Counted from the first letter of the stretch, positions 25,921 through 36,115 are shown. The stretch is DNA of 64,000 nucleotides from Chitinispirillaceae bacterium (GCA_016929595.1 JAFGIN010000089.1:1-64000); one strand, 5' to 3'. Numbers and translations: made by a program. Notes: generated by a model not told the origin, from the sequence alone.

Positions 25921-26305
25921 CATATTACCATGGGAAAAAAATCACCCACTGAATGGTAATCCTTGTCCGGTTACAGGAAGAATGGTTTACATTGAGAACA
26001 ACTGGAAAATAACCCGGTCTGATTATCGCTTGAAAACAGGAATATTGGAGAGAGGTGTTATTCTGTCTCTGCCGGTAGGCTATACAAAGATCGGTGATAC
26101 TGAATCTTTTTTTGAAATTATGCATCAAATTCTAAAGAGTTCGCTACTGAATGCAGAACAGTTTGTATTGATTGAAGATTATACATTTCATACCGGATCA
26201 GACTATGATGGGAGAATCACGTATATTAAACGTATGATCGATGAAATTCATCCACTCGGTATAATTTTTATTACGAGATCAGTAAAATTGGCGAATGTCA
26301 ATTAA
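25907..26305 (+). CDS. N-terminal part of a frameshifted HD-GYP-like protein
   Basis: 132 residues from the ATG at 25907, which overlaps the preceding stop. FVLIEDYTFHTGSDYDGR and then IHPLGIIFITRSVKLAN match, position by position, the N-terminal domain of the intact upstream paralogue. That paralogue continues unbroken where this frame stops at 26305. The continuation (SIKFGRALYLSPF) is in the next frame, starting at 26295. This and the following ORF therefore look like one gene split by a single frameshift near 26295-26305, either a real mutation or a sequence error. Translational coupling through the ATG at 26295 remains possible. Confidence 0.7.
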   Translation: MQRLNILPWEKNHPLNGNPCPVTGRMVYIENNWKITRSDYRLKTGILERGVILSLPVGYTKIGDTESFFEIMHQILKSSLLNAEQFVLIEDYTFHTGSDYDGRITYIKRMIDEIHPLGIIFITRSVKLANVN

Positions 26306-27707
26306 GTTCGGAAGGGCACTTTATTTATCACCATTCCCGATAAAGTGTGTCTCATCATATCGGGACGCATTTAAGACAGGTGCGGAGATATTGAAAAGAC
26401 CAATCGCAGGAAGTGGCAGAAAAAAAACACCTTATACTATTGACAACATCCATTTTGCTGTTACTCTTGATATTAAGTCAACCAGTCTCGTTTGTGTCAG
26501 ATATAACGGCTGTCCACAGGTTGAAGATCTTTCATCCATAACGGATTTGTACCTGAGCTTATCAGTGAATCCAAAACTGATCAGGGGCTTCAGGACAGTT
26601 CATGATCTTTCATTAATGACACTACCGAAGGCAGCGGTATTATACCGACTGGTACAGATGGTGTTATCCAGACAGTGCAATAACGGGATCGAAAGATATA
26701 TTGTTATTGGTGAATCAAGGACACTGATGTTACTGATTCTCCTGGGCAGAATGTCTGGCAGGGATCGAATAAAGGTCTGGTTGTTTAAGTCCATTGAAGA
26801 TGCTTATAGTAAAATGGGGCCGGGGAGCTGTCAGAACAAAGAGCAATTGGGTGTGCTTCAGATGGCTGCAATCACAATCCTGGAAACTATTGTCTGGGAC
26901 AAACCGGGGGTTTACGAATTCGAGAGAGTAAATGACCCGGAACTTAAGCCTCTGGCACTGATGCTTGGAGCGATTAAACAGGATATCGATTATTATCTTG
27001 AACAGCGTCAGAAAGAACTGAAAAGACTTGAGGATGCACACAACCGTGCACGAAAGATATCGGCTGAAATTGACCTGGCACTTCAGCGTTCGGAAAAGGA
27101 TCGGATCAATTCTGAAGTATTATCAAATGAAAATCTTTCATTGACGACGGAGATCGCGAAGGCACAGAAGGAGGTTTTTCTGGTACTTTCCGATTATATT
27201 GACAGAAGAGCGCATATGGCAGCCGGTTCAACCAGGAGACTTGCCCGATTTGTTTCGAGTCTTGCAGAATTATTTGGATATACAAAAGAGGAGCGCACCC
27301 GCCTTCACGATGCAACACTACTGTACCATGTTGGTTACCTTGCAGTAGGGGAAGATGAACAGAATCGTGAGTTACATTGTACGGTTGGCAGTGAGGTTTT
27401 GAGTAATATTTATACTTTTATAATGCAGTACGCCGCTCATATTGCTCATTATCATCACGAAAAGTGGAACGGAATGGGATTTCCTGACCGTTTAATCGGA
27501 GACCAGATTCCGCGTGAAGCACAATTGATAGCCATTACAGAGTTTCTTTTGTCATGTGAAACTGAACAAATTGAATACAGTTTGACAAGAGAATCGGGAA
27601 TGTCTTTTGATCCGGAGATGGTAAAAGTTATTCTCATGAACCGGGAAAAAATGGTAACCTTTTTAGAGTCTGAAAAACCTGATCTTGGGGATAACCTTGC
27701 AGAATAA
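26295..27707 (+). CDS. Degenerate HD-GYP-like protein, C-terminal part
   Basis: 470 residues. It completes the first domain of the upstream fragment (SIKFGRALYLSPFPIKC), then carries a second copy of that domain type (about residues 50-170, VCVRYNGCPQVEDLSSI and SRTLMLLILLGRM), the VWDKPGVYEFERV linker shared with its neighbour, a coiled coil and an HD-GYP-like domain. The catalytic HD is lost: MHDAGKIAIPD is LYHVGYLAVGE here, and LADVFDAL is ITEFLLS. HHEKWNGMGFP keeps only part of the GYP region. A phosphodiesterase is unlikely; c-di-GMP binding or protein interaction are possible. Its end is convergent with groEL across a shared terminator. Confidence 0.78.
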   Translation: MSIKFGRALYLSPFPIKCVSSYRDAFKTGAEILKRPIAGSGRKKTPYTIDNIHFAVTLDIKSTSLVCVRYNGCPQVEDLSSITDLYLSLSVNPKLIRGFRTVHDLSLMTLPKAAVLYRLVQMVLSRQCNNGIERYIVIGESRTLMLLILLGRMSGRDRIKVWLFKSIEDAYSKMGPGSCQNKEQLGVLQMAAITILETIVWDKPGVYEFERVNDPELKPLALMLGAIKQDIDYYLEQRQKELKRLEDAHNRARKISAEIDLALQRSEKDRINSEVLSNENLSLTTEIAKAQKEVFLVLSDYIDRRAHMAAGSTRRLARFVSSLAELFGYTKEERTRLHDATLLYHVGYLAVGEDEQNRELHCTVGSEVLSNIYTFIMQYAAHIAHYHHEKWNGMGFPDRLIGDQIPREAQLIAITEFLLSCETEQIEYSLTRESGMSFDPEMVKVILMNREKMVTFLESEKPDLGDNLAE

Positions 27708-27854
27708 TGCGGAATTTATCTTTGTTACACCATATAAAGCGCAAACAATATTCCACCTGAACCGGATATTTTCTTACGCGTGCTCTGTTTTGCATCTTTG
27801 GTATCCCGGGGAAGTTCCGGATGCTCAGATAATAACAGATGTTGGACAAAATAA

Positions 27855-27884
27855 AAAAGCGAAACAGTTACCTGTTTCGCTTTT
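27855..27884. terminator. Bidirectional Rho-independent terminator
   Basis: The 13-base perfect stem AAAAGCGAAACAG / CTGTTTCGCTTTT with a TTAC loop is flanked by A- and T-runs on both sides. It lies between the convergent HD-GYP-like gene and groEL and can serve both. Confidence 0.9.
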
Positions 27885-27914
27885 AAAGAACAAAAGAAAA
27901 ATGTACGATATGAA

Positions 27915-29561
<1,647 letters not shown>

Positions 29562-29590
29562 TTATTTTTTATGGTAAGTTACTGGATATA

Positions 29591-29875
29591 TTAGAGGATT
29601 GCTAGTACATCACTTTCACGAAGAATCAGGTAATCCTGCCCATCAATGCTGATCTCTGTACCGGAGTATTTTCCGTAAAGAACTTTGTCACCTTTTTTAA
29701 GAGACATTTCGATTTTCTGACCCTTATCACTCGTTTTGCCGGGGCCAACTGCGATAACTTCACCTTTTTGTGGTTTTTCTTTAGCATTATCAGGGATGAT
29801 AATTCCACCAGCGGTCTTCTGATCTGCTTCCACAGGCTTGAGAATGATTCGATCTTCGAGCGGTTTTACGTTCAT
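29591..29875 (-). CDS. groES: Co-chaperonin GroES (10 kDa)
   Basis: 94 residues from the ATG at 29875, preceded by TGGAGG at a spacing of seven; an upstream in-frame start (29905) would add ten non-family residues. [15 protein letters not shown] opens the protein, [28 protein letters not shown]-type sequence covers the mobile loop and following strands, and [17 protein letters not shown] with [13 protein letters not shown] closes it. It caps GroEL. It is first in the groES-groEL operon. No CIRCE (TTAGCACTC-N9-GAGTGCTAA) is present upstream; a different palindrome is. Confidence 0.97.
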   Translation of the reverse strand: MNVKPLEDRIILKPVEADQKTAGGIIIPDNAKEKPQKGEVIAVGPGKTSDKGQKIEMSLKKGDKVLYGKYSGTEISIDGQDYLILRESDVLAIL

Positions 29876-29921
29876 TATAAACCTCCATATAATAGTTAAA
29901 GACAAACAATATGTATCTCAA

Positions 29922-29935
29922 ATTTGCATGCAAAT
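29922..29935. promoter_or_regulatory. Palindrome upstream of groES
   Basis: ATTTGCATGCAAAT is a perfect 14-base palindrome about 47 bases before the groES start, in promoter range. It could be an operator for heat-shock control in place of CIRCE. This rests on position and symmetry only. Confidence 0.35.
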
Positions 29936-30072
29936 AAAGCAATTACTGTGCCGTAATATTGGAACGGCGAATTTCTTATGATTATGTCGGGCGAGTGTCT
30001 TATTTGTATGAAACTGATCTATTTTGGTGTTTCAAAATAGAACAGTATTCCGAATTCGAACAGGGCAGAAAT

Positions 30073-30906
30073 CTATATCAACTTTAAATACTCAGTAAGG
30101 GCAAATTCAATCCCACCGTCACCATTTTCTTTTGTGATAAATGCAGCACGCTTTTTGAGCGATTCATGTGCGTTTCCCATCGCAATACAATTTTTGAATT
30201 GTGTAAACAGGTCAAGGTCCGGAGTGTCATCACCGAAAACCGCAGTCTCGTCCGGTGATATTCCATACAACGAAATAAGTCTCAACCCCGCAACTCCTTT
30301 ACCGGTGTGGCGCGAGATCATGTAGATACAGCAACATGAATCCGCAAGGCTGATGTTTACAAGATGACCATATTGCAGCAGAAGTTGATCGTACAATGCA
30401 GTAATATTTATCGACATTCTTGAAAAATCAGAGCCGTTAAAAATCATAATTTTTGTTGCAGTTTTTTTGGATGCAGTTGAAAAATCTACAAGTTCATTCT
30501 CCTCAAAACCCCATCCTGCAAGGTCATCAGGGCTCGGTAACATTCTAAACGAATGGTATTCTTCATCATGCTGCAATGCGATCTGAAGATCATTACTGAA
30601 TTCAGATACCGTTTTTACGACACTATTTACAACACTACCCGGGATTGGAGTGTGCTGATAAAATGCTTTTTCATCGTCGACAATAGTGCCACCATTGTAA
30701 AAAATACCTCTTTCGAGGAGGAACGAGTGCTCACCAGGTATAGTTCCATCGGGGAATACCAGACGTCCTGCACGTGCCGTTGCGACAGAAAGCAGAATGC
30801 CTTTGTTGCTGCACTCCCTGAATGCTTCGAGGGTTGATTCACTCATGACCCCCTGCGGAGTAAGTATTGTTCCGTCAATATCAAAAATCAAAGCTTTAAT
30901 TGACAT
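30073..30906 (-). CDS. HAD superfamily hydrolase, Cof/subclass IIB type
   Basis: 277 residues. Motif I IFDIDGTILT (nucleophile Asp 9 and acid Asp 11), a C2-type cap in the middle (about residues 85-190), the Lys of motif III in the HTGKGVAGLRLISLYGI region and motif IV FGDDTPDLDLFTQFK, followed by GNAHESLKKRAAFIT, the family's usual end. Cof-type enzymes dephosphorylate sugar phosphates, flavin or nucleotide monophosphates in the cytoplasm; the substrate cannot be read from sequence. It lies 46 bases downstream of the glycosyltransferase gene and may share its transcript. Confidence 0.9.
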   Translation of the reverse strand: MSIKALIFDIDGTILTPQGVMSESTLEAFRECSNKGILLSVATARAGRLVFPDGTIPGEHSFLLERGIFYNGGTIVDDEKAFYQHTPIPGSVVNSVVKTVSEFSNDLQIALQHDEEYHSFRMLPSPDDLAGWGFEENELVDFSTASKKTATKIMIFNGSDFSRMSINITALYDQLLLQYGHLVNISLADSCCCIYMISRHTGKGVAGLRLISLYGISPDETAVFGDDTPDLDLFTQFKNCIAMGNAHESLKKRAAFITKENGDGGIEFALTEYLKLI

Positions 30907-30951
30907 TATACGATCTCTCGGATTTGGGTGAAAAGCGAAATGTCTAATTGC

Positions 30952-31647
30952 TTATCTTCTGAACATCTTTTTAATTGAAAAAACAAAAAGCTGTTTTAGA
31001 AATAGAAAATATTCTTTACTGTTTAGTTTACTGACACTGTGTTCACGCGTGCGAAACCTGAATGGGATCTCTCTGGTTTTTGAATAGGTTCCTTTTACAA
31101 GTATTTCGAGAAGAATTTTATAACCCGGTGAAGTAAGACTGACTTTGTCAATGACTTTTTTGTGTAGAATGAAATACCCTGACAGAGGATCTGCTGTTTT
31201 TGTCAGTTTTTTGGCAAGCCAGACACCGGTTACCGAAATGAGCTTCCTGTCCAGTCGCCAGTTTTCCACTGAACTTTCGTTATTGAATCTGCTTCCTATT
31301 GCGATATCTGTATCTTTCAGAGAGTAAATCATTTCGGGAATAATCATTGGATCATGACTCAAATCTGCATCCATTACCCCTACAATCTCCCGATCTGAGA
31401 GTTTAAATCCCTCCATCACCGCACTGCCAAGGCCCATTTTTCCAGCTCGATGAATAACTTTAATGGGGTATTTTGACGAGAGCTCATCAGCAACCCGGCC
31501 AGTACCATCCGGAGAATTATCATCAACAATTATGAGCTCAAGATCAATGTCGGGGTGTTTTGAAATTAATTCAAACAACTCTGCGGCGAGTTTAGGAATA
31601 TTTTCCTTCTCATTGTAAGTGGGAGTGATCATCGATACTTTAAACAT
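30952..31647 (-). CDS. GT2 glycosyltransferase, polyprenol-phosphate mannosyltransferase-like
   Basis: 231 residues, the size of the soluble DPM1 class without membrane tail. MITPTYNEKENIPKLAAEL opens the GT-A fold; LIIVDDNSPDGTGRVADEL binds the nucleotide; VGVMDADLSHDPMIIPEM carries the DxD; and SGYFILHKKVID plus EIPFRFRTREHSVSKLNSKEYF are diagnostic of dolichyl/polyprenyl-phosphate mannose synthases. It would load mannose from GDP-Man (or another hexose) onto a polyprenyl phosphate. It is downstream of the UbiA/reductase operon on the same strand (120-base gap), which fits an isoprenoid-lipid context. Confidence 0.9.
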   Translation of the reverse strand: MFKVSMITPTYNEKENIPKLAAELFELISKHPDIDLELIIVDDNSPDGTGRVADELSSKYPIKVIHRAGKMGLGSAVMEGFKLSDREIVGVMDADLSHDPMIIPEMIYSLKDTDIAIGSRFNNESSVENWRLDRKLISVTGVWLAKKLTKTADPLSGYFILHKKVIDKVSLTSPGYKILLEILVKGTYSKTREIPFRFRTREHSVSKLNSKEYFLFLKQLFVFSIKKMFRR

Positions 31648-31767
31648 GCCTGCTTCCTGCTTCAGTTCGGGGACACAGTAAATTAGAATCTCTGAAAATA
31701 AAAAGCGCTAAGCACTATTTCAATCATATAGCTTCAATTTAATGATTCAGTATGCTAAATTTAGAAA

Positions 31768-32937
31768 TTATTTAAAAACCTGGACGGTTTTGAGCAGTAA
31801 CCAGGGATTTTTAGCAAACGTGCGGGTAAATACCCGTAAATAGTTCATTTTATCGGGATTTTCTCTTAAAAGAGAGTGTGCAATACGGTCAAGAAACTGG
31901 TCATTTCCATATTTTAATAAAAACTTTTTTAAACTATAGGAACGGTCCTGCTGTTTTCCGAAATTTTTCTTCCATTCTTTTTCGTATCGCCTGAGAATCG
32001 AATAATTAACGGAACTGCCCGAAACAGCCTGAGCTGCATATGTCCCGGCTGTTTTTCCTGCGTACAGCGAATAGCCAATCCCGCCGCCACTCAGGCAGTT
32101 AACCTGACGGGCTGCATCACCGATAACCATTACGTTTTCTTTTACAAGTGGACGTAACCACCGGGCGACCGGGACCGCTCCGCAATGAAGATGTAATGTT
32201 TTTGATGCTGGAAATTCTTTGTCAATAAACTTCTCAAGCAGTTCTTTTGCCTTTCCAGACTCACTGCTTTTTCCGCATATACCAAGTCCGACATTAGCTT
32301 CTCCTGCACCACGGGGAAACACCCAGGCGTATCCACCAGGAGAAAAACGGGATCCAGTATAAAAAAAACAGACCTCTTTTTCGATTAATGGTGATACAAC
32401 ACGGGCAAAAGCACAAGTCTCGATATCTGCCATGTCAAGAGTAGTGTTCCATCCGCACTGACGAGCCAAACGGGATTCCACTCCTTCTGCAAGAATGACA
32501 CAGCGGCCATTTACCGTTCGATCACTGCTTTTACAATCGTATGTACCATCTGTACAACGTGAGAGTGTTTCCACCGCAAAGTTGTTTCTGTATATCGCAC
32601 CGGCCTTAATCGCATCCTGCACAATTTCAGCATCAAACTTTTCCCGATCGATAATGTAACTTTCCGATTCCCCGCCAATATACACTTTGAGACCCGAAGG
32701 GGATACCATGCAATATTTTTTAAGAATTGATTTGACCCATTCCTGACGGATGACGCCTCTATGGCTAGTCAGGCTTTTTACACCGACACCCTCACCACAG
32801 CGTACCGGGATCCCAACCTCATTTTTTCTTTCAAGTAAACAAACATTTCGACCGTTTTTTGCCGCGTGAAGTGCAGCCATAGATCCTGCCGGACCTGCAC
32901 CAATGATTACAATGTCGTATTTATGAGTTTCAGCCAT
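31768..32937 (-). CDS. Geranylgeranyl reductase family FAD-dependent oxidoreductase
   Basis: 389 residues. Residues 8-24, IVIIGAGPAGSMAALHAAK, are the FAD-binding GxGxxG fold. RCGEGVGVKSL and SYIIDREKFDAEIV follow the digeranylgeranylglycerophospholipid/chlorophyll reductase pattern, AWVFPRGAGEANVGLG is the family's YxWxFPxGx(3)vG signature, and VMIGDAARQVNCLSGGGIGYSLYAGKTAG is the second FAD contact. It saturates isoprenoid double bonds. It starts two bases after a 2[4Fe-4S] ferredoxin gene, the electron donor type used by archaeal homologues. The substrate may be a product of the two UbiA enzymes upstream. Confidence 0.92.
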   Translation of the reverse strand: MAETHKYDIVIIGAGPAGSMAALHAAKNGRNVCLLERKNEVGIPVRCGEGVGVKSLTSHRGVIRQEWVKSILKKYCMVSPSGLKVYIGGESESYIIDREKFDAEIVQDAIKAGAIYRNNFAVETLSRCTDGTYDCKSSDRTVNGRCVILAEGVESRLARQCGWNTTLDMADIETCAFARVVSPLIEKEVCFFYTGSRFSPGGYAWVFPRGAGEANVGLGICGKSSESGKAKELLEKFIDKEFPASKTLHLHCGAVPVARWLRPLVKENVMVIGDAARQVNCLSGGGIGYSLYAGKTAGTYAAQAVSGSSVNYSILRRYEKEWKKNFGKQQDRSYSLKKFLLKYGNDQFLDRIAHSLLRENPDKMNYLRVFTRTFAKNPWLLLKTVQVFK

Positions 32938-32939
32938 TT

Positions 32940-33110
32940 TTATTTTTCCATTGTTAATGCACCAAATGGGCAGATTTTAACGCATTTTCCACATCTCAGG
33001 CAGGTCTGATTGTTTATTTTCAGTACATCTGTCAGTATGAGTGAATCTGACGGACAGATACTGATACAACTTCCACATTGATCACAGTTTTTTTCATCAA
33101 CTTTCAACAT
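32940..33110 (-). CDS. 2[4Fe-4S] ferredoxin (56 residues)
   Basis: A 56-residue gene easily missed for its size. MLKVDEKNCDQCGSCISICP gives Cys 9, 12, 15, 19, and CLRCGKCVKICP gives Cys 37, 40, 43, 47: two perfect CxxCxxCxxxCP cluster motifs, hence a bacterial-type 8Fe ferredoxin. Its start lies 14 bases inside the end of the TPR gene, and the reductase begins two bases after its stop, so it is firmly part of the operon. I infer that it supplies electrons to the geranylgeranyl reductase; archaeal reductases of this type depend on ferredoxin. Confidence 0.93.
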   Translation of the reverse strand: MLKVDEKNCDQCGSCISICPSDSLILTDVLKINNQTCLRCGKCVKICPFGALTMEK

Positions 33111-34113
33111 TCTGCGTCCGCTCCAGTAATCGCTGGGTATCTTTTCTTACTGATTTGTATTTATTTAAATCCGGTTCACTCAGAATAGCTTTGCATAATA
33201 TAATTGCATTTTCTCTCTGCCCTGCACTTGTATGCATGTGTGCGGCTTTGTTTTTAGTCATAAAGTAATTATGACGTCCTTCGCTTGTTCTGTTGTATGA
33301 TGCCGCGAGTTTTTCATAGCTTACAGCAGCTTTTGCATAGTCTTTCAATGCCTCAAAATATTTGGCTCTTGACCACAGGACGAATCTGCTTTCGGGGTAC
33401 ATTTGTTCAAGATGAGAGAGCAGTGAATCTGCCTTGTCCAGCATTTTCTCTTTAATGTACACCTCAGAGAGTGATAGTGCGGCTGCAGTTCCAGTGATTG
33501 TAGATTTTCGACTGCAAACACTAAGCCGTTCAAATCCCCTGTTTTTATCACCTGGATACCAGAACAGAACCCACCAGAGGCGGCTGCGTAACTCCGCACG
33601 GGCGAAATCGTACAATCCCAGAAAAAAATAGACCTCCGTATTAGTGGAATCCAGCTCAAGAGCTTCTTTAAGGAACTCCAGCGCCTCAAAACCATTCTGT
33701 AATCCCGAAACATACGCATTGCTTCTGAGAAAGAAAGCTGAATACATCGATTTGTTAAAACCTGCAAGCATTCTGCTGTAACTGCTCTTCCCATGATGCT
33801 TCTCAAGAGAATCTATGAGAAGCGCAGCTTTCTTATTCGTTGATACAATGAGCGCAGAATCAATACTACGTTCAAAGTCCATATCACGCATTCCAAGAAC
33901 AGTAAGTTTTAGAATATAGGGAAATGGATCTCTCGAATTAGTTTCAATGATTGAATCCGTAAGCGCAAGAGCTTCCTTGAAGTCGCAATTGATCATAGAC
34001 GGAATGACCAGCCGGGAACTGGCTACGCTTTTTTCTGGAAGTGAGAATCCAAAGCAGAGTGAGGCAACCAAAAGAACCCAGGCAAGACTGAAATGTATTT
34101 GAGATGTATTCAT
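33097..34113 (-). CDS. Secreted TPR-repeat protein
   Basis: 338 residues. A hydrophobic N-terminal signal (SLAWVLLVASLCFGFSLPE) suggests export to the periplasm or membrane. The rest is helical with tetratricopeptide repeats: NGFEALEFLKEALELDSTNTEVY..LGLYDFAR, KADSLLSHLEQMYPESRFVL and DYAKAAVSYEKLAASY. Residues 165-185 (RLWWVLFWYPGDKNRG) are hydrophobic and aromatic. No catalytic motif is visible. Its ATG overlaps the stop of the upstream UbiA gene and its end overlaps the ferredoxin start, so it is co-translated with the lipid-type enzymes. It may be a scaffold; the role is unknown. Confidence 0.8.
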   Translation of the reverse strand: MNTSQIHFSLAWVLLVASLCFGFSLPEKSVASSRLVIPSMINCDFKEALALTDSIIETNSRDPFPYILKLTVLGMRDMDFERSIDSALIVSTNKKAALLIDSLEKHHGKSSYSRMLAGFNKSMYSAFFLRSNAYVSGLQNGFEALEFLKEALELDSTNTEVYFFLGLYDFARAELRSRLWWVLFWYPGDKNRGFERLSVCSRKSTITGTAAALSLSEVYIKEKMLDKADSLLSHLEQMYPESRFVLWSRAKYFEALKDYAKAAVSYEKLAASYNRTSEGRHNYFMTKNKAAHMHTSAGQRENAIILCKAILSEPDLNKYKSVRKDTQRLLERTQNVES

Positions 34114-35072
34114 TTAACCGGCATTAGTGAAGGATAGTGAACATTGTGACGTATTTGAAAATACAGTTTTGTAGAAATAAAAACAATGATTCCTGCAACA
34201 AGTATCACAGGAAGAACCATTGATGCACAGATCATGACCAGAGCGCCTCCAGCTTTGTAGGTGGATTCCATGAAAAACGAGTTTGGTTTTACCATGTACC
34301 CAATATAGAACGGTGCAGGCGCAATCGCACAAATTAGTGATAGAACGTCAAATCTATAAATAGAAGTAATTAAAGCGCATAACAGTAGTGCAAATGCCAG
34401 CTGGTTTGCTCTCTCATTTCCCAGTGCCACGGCAGTTGTGTTTTTTCCTTCAGTGAGATCTCCATCACGATCAGGCATGGTGGAACTTATCGATCCGGCA
34501 CACATAAGGAGGAAATAGGGCAATGATGCCTTCAAAAATGTGTTTGCCTGTAAAAGATTGTTGCCACTTAAATACCATCCGGCTGCAAATGCAATCACTC
34601 CATATCCCAGGGCATTTGAGACAAAATCAAGCAATGGCCTTCCGGAGTAACATGTTGGCTTGAAACTGTAGAGTGCTCCGAGGACAACGGATGCAAATGA
34701 GAGGAGGGCCAACTGAAAGTTACCCGCACTGATGGGTATTAGAACAGAGGCCAGGAAAAGGATGAATGCACATGTCCAGGCTGATGACACCTTGACAATT
34801 CCTGATGCCAGCAGGGGAAGACCGCCGTTTTTTTTATCAACATCAATATCTGCGATCTGATTCAAAATATATACAGATGCAACAGAAAGTGAAAAAACCA
34901 GTATGCCAATGTATACTGTTATCGGTGTTGATAATGAAAAAAGGGTAAACGAGCCTGTTGTAGTATAAACTCCGCATCGGTAACCGAATGCACAAAAACC
35001 CCATACAGGGATAAGCAGCACCGGGCGGGTCAGAAATAAAAGATCAAAGATATATTGTATTATTCGTTTCAT
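34110..35072 (-). CDS. UbiA family prenyltransferase
   Basis: 320 residues, about eight or nine membrane helices. The first Asp-rich motif is NQIADIDVDKKNGGLPLLASG (NxxxDxxxD form, about residues 68-88) and the second MPDRDGDLTEGKNTTAVALG (about residues 200-220). Both bind the prenyl diphosphate through Mg2+. UbiA enzymes include quinone, heme O, decaprenyl-phosphoribose and digeranylgeranylglyceryl phosphate synthases; sequence alone does not tell which. The operon with a geranylgeranyl reductase and ferredoxin favours a saturated prenyl-lipid product. It overlaps both neighbours by four bases (ATGA). Confidence 0.88.
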   Translation of the reverse strand: MKRIIQYIFDLLFLTRPVLLIPVWGFCAFGYRCGVYTTTGSFTLFSLSTPITVYIGILVFSLSVASVYILNQIADIDVDKKNGGLPLLASGIVKVSSAWTCAFILFLASVLIPISAGNFQLALLSFASVVLGALYSFKPTCYSGRPLLDFVSNALGYGVIAFAAGWYLSGNNLLQANTFLKASLPYFLLMCAGSISSTMPDRDGDLTEGKNTTAVALGNERANQLAFALLLCALITSIYRFDVLSLICAIAPAPFYIGYMVKPNSFFMESTYKAGGALVMICASMVLPVILVAGIIVFISTKLYFQIRHNVHYPSLMPVK

Positions 35073-36115
35073 TTTGACTTGAAAGTCGGGTATTCGATAC
35101 CGAAACGGTTACGATAGTAGATTCTGCTTCCGAAAAAAGTAGCGAAGATCAGAATCGCATACTCCGGAATATATACCGCCACGGTAGCGGAGAGCAAAAA
35201 TACCGGCCATTTGAAAACCTGAAATGCCATCTCTTTTTTTGTTGAGAAGGTGAAGATCAGAAACAGCAGAAGACTGATAAGGGTTGGAACAATCATAACC
35301 CATTGATTAAACTCAATAAAAAAAGAAAATATCAGAGCGAGTGCACAAAATACTACCGCAGTTCTGGCTGTTGCTTTTTCCCCATATTTGACACAGAACG
35401 TTTTTTTGCCTGTGCGTGCATCACCTTCCGCATCGGGTATAGTTGTGGCAAGGAAAACAGCACCATTTGCGAATCCGGCAGCTGCGGAAGAGAGTAGACC
35501 CGTTAGAAGCAGATCTGTAGAAAATGTGAAAGCCTCTTTACTTAAAAACCAGCCAATAAGAAATGTCAGGATACCATGGCCAAGTGAATTTGAGATAACT
35601 CCACCCCATGCATGGTTTTTTAATTCAAAGGGAGGAAGGTCATAGAGAAATCCAATAAAAAGCCCTGTCGCAAAAAGAACTACAAAAACCACCCCGAGAA
35701 AAGATGCTATTAACATTCCGGAAACAGCGCAGAGTGATGCCAGTACCCAGGCGGTTCTGATTGAGATAATTTTATGTGGAAGAAGAAAAAGTTTGTGGTT
35801 AATTCTGTCACTTTCGATGTCTGCAATCTGATTAACAACGTATATTGATGCAACAATGAGGGAGAACCCGAGAATTCCCAGCCATAAAAATCCAGAATCA
35901 GACCAGCTGAGCATCCGGGTAAAAACGCCACCGGGAGAAGCATGCTCCTTTCCAGAGATCCACCCGAGAATTAAGATGGTCCAGACTGGCGCAAGCAGAG
36001 GGATTCTGAGGAGAAAAAAACAGTCGATGGCTTTTTGCAACGATTTTTGCACACTATTTTCCGGAATTGACTCGTTTATGGCGCCTTTAGCTGATCTGAT
36101 ACTATCTACAGACAC
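35069..36115 (-). CDS. UbiA family prenyltransferase
   Basis: 348 residues, the first gene of the operon and a paralogue of the next one. A 25-residue polar N-terminal extension precedes FFLLRIPLLAPVWTILILGW. Asp motif 1 is VNQIADIESDRINHKLFLLPH, and motif 2 is TTIPDAEGDARTGKKTFCVKYGEK. Multiple membrane helices fill the rest, ending in FGSRIYYRNRFGIEYP, a tail also seen in the partner (FQIRHNVHYPSL). Two linked UbiA proteins could act on successive steps, such as two prenylations of one head group, or form a pair. The substrate is not known. Confidence 0.87.
   Translation of the reverse strand: MSVDSIRSAKGAINESIPENSVQKSLQKAIDCFFLLRIPLLAPVWTILILGWISGKEHASPGGVFTRMLSWSDSGFLWLGILGFSLIVASIYVVNQIADIESDRINHKLFLLPHKIISIRTAWVLASLCAVSGMLIASFLGVVFVVLFATGLFIGFLYDLPPFELKNHAWGGVISNSLGHGILTFLIGWFLSKEAFTFSTDLLLTGLLSSAAAGFANGAVFLATTIPDAEGDARTGKKTFCVKYGEKATARTAVVFCALALIFSFFIEFNQWVMIVPTLISLLLFLIFTFSTKKEMAFQVFKWPVFLLSATVAVYIPEYAILIFATFFGSRIYYRNRFGIEYPTFKSK

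Noticed and set aside
29876-29960. CIRCE operator before groES
   Set aside because: TTAGCACTC-N9-GAGTGCTAA is not present; the only symmetric sequence is ATTTGCATGCAAAT.
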